From: Synchiropus splendidus
Taxonomy: Eukaryota > Chordata > Actinopteri > Syngnathiformes > Callionymidae
Length of the DNA stretch: 64,000 nucleotides
NCBI RefSeq assembly: GCF_027744825.2
Contig: NC_071349.1
Span: 20,934,501 to 20,998,500, forward strand
Reading direction: 5' to 3'
Position 1 is the first letter of the stretch. Every line of letters begins with the position of its first letter. This document shows positions 23,667-31,879 of this stretch, one piece after another. A program made the position numbers and the translations under genes. The notes under the pieces are model-generated. The model made no database searches, was not told where the DNA came from, and saw only the letters and a program-made list of their open reading frames with translations.

Positions 23667-26600
23667 ATGAGTCCTGTCGACAACCCACCGAGACAGGTAA
23701 ACTGGAGTGTGTGATATTCAATGACACTGATTTCTGAAGAAGGAAAGCAGCCCCCCGTCACACTGACAACTCATACTTGATGTACAGACCAATAGATCAT
23801 GAAAACTATACTGACCTTTCATTCCCACACCATTGTTAAACACATTCACCACAATCACTTCATGCACGTCACCTGTGACGACACCTGAGACATCTGTCTT
23901 AACAATTTACAACTGCTTTTTTGTGACCAGCCTCTCGGTGTAGGTACTGATTTGACTAGTTGGGAGCATTGCAAGTTGCTCTGACTACTACACGCTTCAG
24001 ATTGTCTACAAACACAACACATGGATCTGTGGTGGCAGATCCATGTGTGAACATGATGTCTCATGCTCCCTGAACCAGTTTCTCACAGTTTGAGCCTGAT
24101 GTCTATTGTTATGAAATTATAATTCAAGGGTGGGCTGTTTTACAGTTTGTTTGCTTGCTTCTTACAATGATGAAACCCCGAATTCTTGTTTTCTCTCTTG
24201 ACTTCCCCAGCAGTGTGACGTGCACCAGGTGGTCTGTGCCACTGTATCCAGTCTGGAGAAGTGTGCTGCCTGTGTGGGGCCTGTTGCAGCCTTCAAGTGG
24301 CAGGGATACAAATGCAAAAGTGAGTTGTTGGCACCTAGTGTGTGGTAATGAATGCATGTTTGTCTGCTTAAGTAGAGAAGTTTAGTTTTGTCTACATAAA
24401 AACCTTTGGATCCACAAAACCAAAACTGATTTCAAACTACATTTTCAGCTTGTTTAAACGCCTGGCATAAAATATGCCTCAGACGAACAAAGACAGACTT
24501 CGTCCATGTGTCAGAGGTGGGTGTCCCACTGCACACTACATACGTGTTTAGCTTTTACTAGCTTCATATTTTCTCTTTTTAGGTACAGTTTGATGATGGT
24601 TCTGTAGATGAGCAGTTGCCAGGCAATGGACCACCACAAAACATATCTGAGGATGACACCGGTCAGTCTGATGCAGACTTTGTGCCAGACTCTGCGGAAG
24701 AATCTGAAGATGACATTCCAGTCATTTCACCATCAAAGAAATTTAAAAAAGCATTTGCAGAACTAGTTAATGACCTCATCAGAACAGATGAGAGCACCTC
24801 AGATAGGCCCGGGTCCTCTAAAGATCTGTTGCCTCCTGAAGACCCTGACAGTCCACCACCGAGACCAAACCTGAGTGAAGAAGTGAGTGGAGCAGAGCAA
24901 GTGGAAGAAACGACTGCAGCGACGCTAAGTTCTAAAAACTCCTGCTTCATTTGTGGAAAGTCAGTGAGAAAGATGGCCCGTCATCTGCAAACCCACTCAA
25001 GCAACTTAGAAGTTTCACATGCTTTTTCATTTCCCCCACACTCAAAAGAACGTAAAAAAGTATTGGACATGTTGAGGAACAGGGGCAACTTCCAACACAA
25101 CACAGAGGTTCTACAAACTGGGAAGGGAGAGCTGAAAATCAAAAGAAAGCCAGATGGTGACCCAGTGAGAGAAAAATTTATCCACTGCATCTATTGCCAA
25201 GGCATGTTTGTTCGGAAACATCTGTGGAGACATGTAAAGCGATGTGCCCGTAAGCCAGAGGATGAAGAACAACGGCCTGGGAGAAGACGAGTACTCGGTA
25301 CTGCTGCCTCGCTGGAGTCTGCATCCCAGCAACAGGTCTCCACTGGAGTATGGAAGCTGTTAACTGCCATGAACCAGGATGAGGTCGCCTCAGTTGTGCG
25401 TAACGACTTGACCATCGTTCAGTTCGCACAATCCCTGGTCAACAAACATGGACAAGACGCAACAAAAAATGAATACATGAGGCAAAAACTCAGAGAAGTT
25501 GGCCGTCTGCTGCTGTGCCTACAGAAGGACTTCTCGGTGGCAAACATGGAGGACGCCGTAAAACCACCAAACTTCCCAAAGGTTCTCAACGCAGTGAAAA
25601 AAGTCTCTGGGTATCAGGAGCAAAACAACACATACAGCACACCGAGTCTTGCGTTAAAATTAGGACACACACTACACAAAATTGCAGATATCGTTCATTG
25701 CAGGGCTCTTGTGGCAGAAGACGAAGCGCTAATGAAGTCCACTGATATGTTCAAGAAGCTGTACACCTCAAAGTGGTCTGAGGTCATCTCACATGGGGCC
25801 TTGACTACTTTAAGTGATGCCAAGTACAATAAGCCCTCCACTTTGCCCTTCACAGAAGATGTCAAGTTGCTTCATGGCTACTTGGAAAGGAATGTGTCAA
25901 CTGGTGTCAGTAAACTGAAAGAGGTGGCCTCCTGCCAGCACTACAGTGCACTTGCACAGATCTTGCTGGCCCAAATCATCGTCTTCAACCGAAGACGTGC
26001 AGGGGAGGTCTCAAAGATGCTGGTGGAGAGTTTTGAGAGTCGGGATGATCATGAACTGCATGAGGATGTGGCACTGGGTTTGTCCAAGCTTGAACAGAGG
26101 CTCTGTAGCTACTTCTCCAGAGTGGAGATCAAAGGGAAACGGGGTCGAAAGGTGGCAGTCCTCCTGACACCAAAAATGGTCGATGGCCTTTCTCTGCTTG
26201 TGAGCAAACGAGTAGAGTGCCACGTTTGTGCCTCAAATGCATTTCTGTTTGCCCGACCGAAAGCCATGAGCCACTACCGTGGGCAAGATGCACTCCGTGT
26301 TTGTGCTAATCTATGTGGCGCGAAGCACCCAGAGCACCTGAGATCGACTCAGCTCAGGAAGCATGTGGCGACACTCTCTCAAGTGCTCAACTTGAAGCAC
26401 AACGAACTGGATCAAGTTGCCGATTTCCTGGGTCATGACATCCGTGTGCACCGTGACTTCTACAGGCTGCCCGTGCCGACAACTCAGCTGGCCAAGATTT
26501 CCAAGTTGCTGCTCACTCTAGAGAAGGGAACGCTGTCCAAGATTCAAGAGTCTGGATGACATTGAAATCCAAGGTTTGTATGTGATCTCAAATGTGTGTG

Positions 26601-27671
26601 TTCCTTCCTGTTACAGTGAACAAAAGACAAAATAATAATGACCTCATTATGTTCATGATGAAAGTGATCATAGTTTGAACATTTGTCTTGGTCTTGCTGT
26701 TTCAGATGAACTAGACACCAGTGACACCGAGGAGATGGACGGTGGCAGTGACTCTGGTGATGAGGCACAAGTGTCCGGTTCAGGAAGCAGCACCAGCAAA
26801 TGCATGGATGCTGCGCCAGAGTGTTCAGCCACAGAACAAGTTGGCGACACAGAGGACTTCAGTAAGTCTCGGCTTGTCACTGTGAGTGTTTGCAATCACA
26901 TGGCTCAAGCTAAAACGTTTCAATTTCGTGTTCAGATGAAGCACTGGCTCCAGTGACATCCAGTGTACAAGGGCCAACCCCTGTGTGTGGAGGTGAGGCC
27001 AGGCTGACATCATGTTGAGGCAATATGCTCCACGCTGCAGAGCACTTGCCCTGTCTTCGTCATCCTTCCACTCCTTCAACACGTCCATGAGTTTCAGGCA
27101 CTCTTCCCTCCGCTCAGCACTTCAGGTCCTCCAGTCCTCTTGCCTGATCTCTGATCAGGAAACTTTTTCTTTTTCCTCCTTCTTATTCATTCACCACCAA
27201 GCAGGAGGATGACTCCTCTGATCATCCTTATCGAGCTCTTAGGGCCTCAACCTCCATCCATGAATGTTCACCATGTCATCTTGCACTCATCCTTTAGTCC
27301 CTTCACCTTTAACTCCAGTCAGGTGAACTGAAATACTTCCACCCAATAATAACTGTTGCAATGTCACTAAAAATGAAGTCATTTATTCATATGTTCTCTG
27401 TCTTCTAGAACCCGACTCTGCTGCGGAACCAGACTCCGCTCAAACAAGGTCCAGACGGGTGAAGAAGAAGCCCTGGTCAAAGACTGAGGTGGCAGCAGTC
27501 ATGCGTCACTTCAGGAAACACATTGAAGCCGGGAAACTGGCCGGTAAAGATGAATGCAGCCAGTGCAAACTGGCAGAGGCCCCACTGTTGGACCACCGGT
27601 CGGTTCAAAACATCCGGGACTTCGTGAGAAACAGAGGGGTGACTGCAAAGAGGCAGGCCAAGAAAAAATAA
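23667..27671 (+). CDS. Tyrosine recombinase-like protein with C1-type and C2H2-type zinc fingers (frameshifted near its 3' end)
   Basis: Exons: 23625-23696 (ATG 23667), 24211-24319, 24449-24516, 24583-26573, 26706-26861, 26936-26992 and 27409-27671. Residues 15-56 fit the C1 zinc-finger spacing H-x12-C-x2-C-x13-C-x2-C-x4-H-x2-C (CAAC...CKTCLNAWHKIC); the last Cys is replaced by Phe64. Acidic linkers and two C2H2-like fingers follow (CFICGKSVRKMARHLQTH and CIYCQGMFVRKHLWRHVKRC). The large C-terminal domain shows the tyrosine-recombinase set: box I Arg541 (NRRRAGEVSKM), a Lys near 586-588 (IKGKRGRKVAVLL), Arg661 and His663 (STQLRKHVATL), His687 (LGHDIRVH) and nucleophile Tyr696 (RDFYRL). Such enzymes cut and rejoin DNA through a phosphotyrosine. 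The main frame stops at 26557-26559 (727 aa). The downstream exons, including a WSKTEVAAVMRHFRKHI module ending at 27671, continue only from the +1 frame. This implies a frameshift near 26548. It resembles a family common in fish genomes; the exact family name is unknown to me. Confidence 0.8.
26706..27671 (+). other. 3' coding exons of the recombinase gene (acidic linker and Myb/SANT-like module)
   Basis: Three exons (26706-26861, 26936-26992, 27409-27671) join in phase 1 throughout with good GT-AG sites. They encode an Asp/Glu/Ser-rich linker (DELDTSDTEEMDGG), a short spacer, and a basic C-terminal module. The module has KKKPWSKTEVAAVMRHF, a CSQC pair and DHRSVQNIRDFVRNR, and ends in KRQAKKK. 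A conserved Trp in a WSKTEV context followed by paired helices suggests a Myb/SANT-like DNA-binding fold. This is inference. With the premature stop in the preceding exon, these residues are not translated in the main frame. Confidence 0.6.
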
Positions 27672-27720
27672 CACCTTCATTGGATATGTTCATGCACTTA
27701 CCTGCTTTGGGTTTTGTTCT

Positions 27721-27890
27721 TAGGACCAGTTCAAGGTCATAAGTGGCTGCAGGTTTTCGTTCCAACCCATCAAGCACACACAGGTGAACCGATCAGGCTG
27801 ATGACAGTCCTCTGACACCTGACAGGTGAAGCCATGTGTGCCAGGTGAGTTGGAACAAAAACCTGCAGCCCTTCAGGACCAGTTTGGACT
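27721..27890. mobile_element. Short hairpin MITE-like element
   Basis: A 22-bp arm at 27745-27766 (GGCTGCAGGTTTTCGTTCCA...) recurs as its reverse complement at 27849-27870 with one mismatch, separated by about 80 bp. Outside the arms, GGACCAGTT occurs on both sides (27723 and about 27877). The arm resembles a dispersed hairpin repeat known from many fish genomes. It lies just 3' of the recombinase stop codon. Confidence 0.7.
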
Positions 27891-28348
27891 CCCCTCTCAT
27901 AAGCTGTGTTGTAAGCACTCATACACTCATACATCAATGTTCTGCTCACAATCACATGACAGGACTGGAATGTGATGGTGAGGACATGGATCTGTGTTCG
28001 CTGTTCAGTTCCAGCCCCGGTGCTGCATTAAAACAAATGTCCCTCTAAGTCCTTAACTTGTGTGTATTTTATGTAAATTAGAGGCGGGGTTTAGTTGAAC
28101 TTTAAAGTCCTCATATTGCTGTTTAGGGTCCCCCTAATGTACGTCCTCTAAAGCCACAACCCCATCAGGTGGCTGTGTATCAGCCTGTGAAGAGTGTATC
28201 CGAACACCAGTGGGAGCAGAATTTTTGTTAGATTTTTAGAAGCTGTTCTGTCATTGGCTGAGAGCTGTAGCACCTCAGGAAAGGGTAGTCCCCTTAAACC
28301 ACCACTGGGCCTGTTTGGAGAAAATGTCCTTCTGAATCACAAAAACGC

Positions 28349-28351
<3 letters not shown>

Positions 28352-28385
<34 letters not shown>
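28352..28385. repeat. (TG)n microsatellite
   Basis: A 34-bp TG run. Confidence 0.95.
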
Positions 28386-28388
<3 letters not shown>

Positions 28389-29527
28389 CGCACGGCTGCG
28401 CGGCCCGTCCATCACTGTCACGCCACAGAAAGACAAGCCAAGAGGAGGGGGCTTTACGACCAGGGGCCCCACGTGGCGAGTACCCCACCCTCGACCCATA
28501 CATCTCCATCCCTGCCTTTCGGGCTTTTGTGTCGGCTCACTCCGGCTGCCAAGACATGTGTCTGCGCCTCCAACGGGCTGCTGCTAACTAGACAATGACA
28601 GGAGATCGCTGAGGGCCAATATTTAACCAGCCAGCGGCCCGCTCACGGCCCCCTGTGCTGTCGTGGGCTCGGGGTTAATGGGCGCCCTCCTCCTACTCGC
28701 TGTCCCCCAGATATCTCCTCTGGCTCAGCCACCAGACTTGTACCGAGCAGGAGCTTTTGTTTCACCTCCTGATCCGCCGAGGAGCTCTCAGGTCCGAGGT
28801 GGGACCCGGGACCCGGGATCTCCGCCCCGCGCGCAGCGTTTACGGGCGCTCGTAAACACGTATTGATATTTAAGGCGCCACTCAGCAGGCTGGGGCTGCC
28901 GGGCCAAACTTAGGGGCCCGGGTCTCGGCAAGACAGGAAAAGTCAGACAAAGGATGATATCAATGACAAAGGTGCTATAAAGTCAAGAGGCCACGCAGCC
29001 GAGGTCAGCGGCAGGAGCTGAGAGGAGACAGGTCTCCTTGGAAGCAGAGGTGCAAGGATGCTAGCTGGCTAACTGGCACCACGCCCCGCACCTGCCGCCA
29101 GTGGGAGGAGTCACATGAGGCTGGCTCACCTGGAACATGAGCCAGTGCAGACAGTGAACCAGGGTCTCGACCTAACTATTCAGCAGCATGAAGAAGCCGC
29201 CCTGACGCCTCCACGGTCCTCGTCCGCAGACACACTTCCATCCACCATTGATCAGCTCGTCCATCAAGAGCCAATGAGGGCCACCGACACCCGGGTCTTT
29301 GTGCCTGCTGACCCCAGGGTCAGCGGTCAGTAGAGGGACACAACATGTACTTTGGTCATACAGTGCTGCTATGAATGGACACATGGCAGCGACGCACAGA
29401 TGGGACGGCGGCGTGTTGCCGTGGCGAGGAGCGCGAGCCAGGGAGACAAAGAGAGCAGTGGGGCGGAGCCAGTGGCGCATCAGACACCCCAGACTTCCTC
29501 ATTGTGAGGGGCCAACTGTTGGCGTGG

Positions 29528-29530
<3 letters not shown>

Positions 29531-29573
<43 letters not shown>
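29531..29573. repeat. (GT)n microsatellite
   Basis: A 43-bp GT run. Confidence 0.95.
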
Positions 29574-29575
<2 letters not shown>

Positions 29576-30699
29576 CCCTCTGAGGACCAGCCCAGCGAAT
29601 CAGCCTGCCAGTCGTGGCGCATGATGGAAGGGAGGACGGAGGTCACGATGTCGTGTCTGCCGACCCGGCCTCACTCTGCCCGACCACCGGGTCCTACCCA
29701 GCCCGTCGGTTCCTCTCGGGTCAGCGGGGGCCGGGCTCCACCTCTCGGTGCCCTCACTCTCTGCTCAGCGGGCAGAGAAGACCAGAGCGGCCTTGTTGGT
29801 CAGCTGTGCTGCTCCACCAGCCATAATCCCAGATACAACCCTTGCTGTCACTGGCTGCCCCCCATGAGCCGGCCGAAAAGCCAAACACACGAATGAGACG
29901 GGACGGTCCCACTGGCTTGTGATCCACTTGGATGGCCTCAGTTCATGGAATGATCGCTCCAACATGGCCGCTCCGTCAGGACCTTCAGCAGGGGAAGCCA
30001 TCCGCTGTTCTCCAGTGTGCTGATGCTAATGCTAATGCCCTTCCATGTCAGCATGTCAACATTCCACTTCTGGCGTTGCTGGTCCGGCTGGCACTCTGGT
30101 TTCCTCCCACAGGACCAACCATACAGGCCGCCGGCCTCCTCGTCGCGTGACGTGTCATGTGAGAGTCAGAGCGCGTGGTGAGCTGAAGGTGTCACAGTGG
30201 CTGCCTGCGTTTCCCCTCACAAGAAATGGACTTCTTTCCCTCCATGAGCTTCAGATGAGTCTCATGCCGGTCACAAACAAGCGCCAGACCCACCAGCGGA
30301 GTCTCAACGTGGGAGCTCAGGTGCGAGCCCTGTGGTGGCCCAGTGGCTCCGGGGTCTGACTCAGCTGAAGATGGGCCGCTGTCCCAGCTAGCCAGGGGGA
30401 GCAGACTTTCACTGGCCGCTCTCTCTAGCGTCCACCGACAGTGAGGGGATTTCGCGGGCTGTTTGGCAGCCACTCACATGCATCTGGCCTCTTTTGTCCT
30501 GTGCGTGGCTTGAATTGGAGCTAGTGTGCCATTAACGGCGCTCTTGACACGCTGCCCTCAGACTTCAGGCCGGCTCTCGTGGACGCGGCATGTAAATCAG
30601 GCCTGCAGGGCATCGTCACCCTCATCCACACTCTCACTCTTCGCTGCCTCTAATGTGATAATGAGGCCAGGGGAAGGTGCCGTCGGATGGGCTCCAGAA

Positions 30700-31133
30700 C
30701 AATGACTTCAAGTTCTGACTTGTTGAACAAAGCAAACAATGAGCCCACAGCAACTGTTGCCTCCTTCACTTTGCTCCGGTGGTGGTGGTGGCATCAGTTG
30801 AATGTGAGGAGTTCCACTGCACATCTGTCACAGCTGCAGGTCACAGACGTGCTCCACCCAGGCAGGCGTCGTCTTCATCATCGTCGTCACCGTCATCATC
30901 GTCATCGTCGGCGTCGGCATGACACCGTCGCGTGAAACTGCTGACTCATCACCGCAGCAGAAACACACCGGTGTCGGGTTAATGTGTGCGAGGGGCCGAC
31001 CAGCGGGGGCCGCAGGGGGCCACGCCATTGGCTGCCGCTCCAAGTCGCTCATTATGCAGGGCATTGTTCTTTTGTGGGGCTGCTGGTATAAAGGGGCCCT
31101 CCAGAGCCTGTCCCGCTCTGACACTGCCTCCAG
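30700..31133 (+). promoter_or_regulatory. Promoter and proximal regulatory region of the olig4-like gene
   Basis: A TATA box (TATAAA, 31087-31092) lies 42 bp before the ATG, so the 5'UTR should be only about 15-25 nt. An inverted CCAAT box (ATTGG) is at 31027-31031. SOX-type sites occur at 30726-30732 (AACAAAG), 30735-30740 (AACAAT) and 31062-31068 (CATTGTT), and an E-box CAACTG at 30751-30756. This is a plausible neural-lineage bHLH promoter; site function is inferred. Confidence 0.6.
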
Positions 31134-31709
31134 ATGGATTCTGACGCCGGTTCCACCTGCAGCCGCTCCTCCTCCCCGGACCTGGCGGTGGACGACGCTG
31201 CCGCCGGCTTCTTCTCCGACAAGCTGTTCCAGACCCGGCCGGGCGGCGGGAAGGCCAAGACCAGGAGCCAGCTCAACAAAGAGGAGATGCAGGACCTCAG
31301 GCTGAAGGTCAACAGCCGGGAGAGGAAGAGGATGCACGACCTGAACCAGGCCATGGACGGCCTGAGAGAGGTCATGCCCTACGCCCACGGCCCGTCCGTC
31401 CGCAAGCTGTCCAAGATCTCCACCCTGCTGCTGGCCCGCAACTACATCCTCATGCTGTCCAGCTCCCTGGAGGAGATGAAGAAGCTGGTGGGCGAGGCGT
31501 ACGGAGCCGGGGCCCCGAGCCGCAGCGTGGCGGCCCACCTGCAGCTCCATCAGCCCCTGCGTTCCGCCCCCGCGGCAGCGCGCTCGCCGCCCTCGGCCGG
31601 CTTCCTGGGCTTCGGCGCTCCGGTCCCGGGCCTGCTGCACCACTTCCCCGGCATGCCGTGCCCGTGCCCGCTCTGCCAGCCTCTGGCCAGCCTGTCCATC
31701 CACAAATGA
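31134..31709 (+). CDS. olig4: Oligodendrocyte lineage-type bHLH transcription factor (olig4-like)
   Basis: A single uninterrupted exon encodes 191 aa, matching the intronless OLIG genes. The N-terminus is a Ser/Asp-rich stretch starting [17 protein letters not shown]. The bHLH domain spans residues about 56-118: basic region [20 protein letters not shown], loop [20 protein letters not shown] and helix 2 [20 protein letters not shown]. The [10 protein letters not shown] and [14 protein letters not shown] segments are diagnostic of OLIG2/3/4. The C-terminal part is Ala/Pro-rich and ends with [10 protein letters not shown], like the CPCxxCQ tail of OLIG2/3. It is shorter than OLIG2 or OLIG3, lacks their poly-His/Ala tracts, and has [10 protein letters not shown] rather than TNSLEEMKRL, so I favour olig4. 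These are nuclear E-box binding repressors acting in neural progenitor patterning and glial fate. Confidence 0.88.
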   Translation: MDSDAGSTCSRSSSPDLAVDDAAAGFFSDKLFQTRPGGGKAKTRSQLNKEEMQDLRLKVNSRERKRMHDLNQAMDGLREVMPYAHGPSVRKLSKISTLLLARNYILMLSSSLEEMKKLVGEAYGAGAPSRSVAAHLQLHQPLRSAPAAARSPPSAGFLGFGAPVPGLLHHFPGMPCPCPLCQPLASLSIHK

Positions 31710-31856
31710 GACGCATCCAAAGCTGCAGAAAAGACTGTACGTCATGTAAATAGACCGACTCCCCGTCGTCTCACGCCGCTGCCGCTCCAGATTTTATCAG
31801 AACAAATTTATCTTTGGTGATTGTCTTCACTGCGCTACACTGCTCTATTTTCTTAA

Positions 31857-31862
31857 ATTAAA
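31857..31862 (+). terminator. Polyadenylation signal of the olig4-like gene
   Basis: ATTAAA about 150 bp after the stop codon, in AT-rich DNA and followed by T-rich sequence. A short 3'UTR is implied. Confidence 0.6.
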
Positions 31863-31879
31863 GCTTTTTATCCAAGTCC

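Larger units (their letters stand above)
22375..28160 (+). mobile_element. Probable tyrosine-recombinase transposon, approximate limits
   Basis: The interval holds its own promoter-like DNA, a spliced recombinase gene, and AT-richer composition than the GC-rich flanks. The edges are set only by where the composition changes: just after the (TG)n tract on the left, and near 28.1 kb on the right. The word TATGAGGACTTT occurs at about 22388, with its reverse complement at about 28100. TTAGGGGGAC occurs at about 22697, with its reverse complement at about 28127. However, the order of these pairs is not that of simple nested terminal inverted repeats. Limits and class (Crypton-like or another YR element) are inference. 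Confidence 0.4.
27891..30700. other. Intergenic DNA between the recombinase gene and olig4-like gene
   Basis: No coding exon is recognisable. Two GT microsatellites occur (28352-28385 and 29531-29573). The block at about 28600-29000 mixes AT-rich words (GATATTTAAGG, GGATGATATCAATGACAAAGG) with unique sequence and may be conserved regulatory DNA upstream of the developmental bHLH gene. That is inference without alignment. Confidence 0.45.

Noticed and set aside
24663..25429. Minus-strand open frames opposite the recombinase exon
   Set aside because: They are shadows of a 658-codon + strand exon with clear zinc-finger and recombinase motifs.
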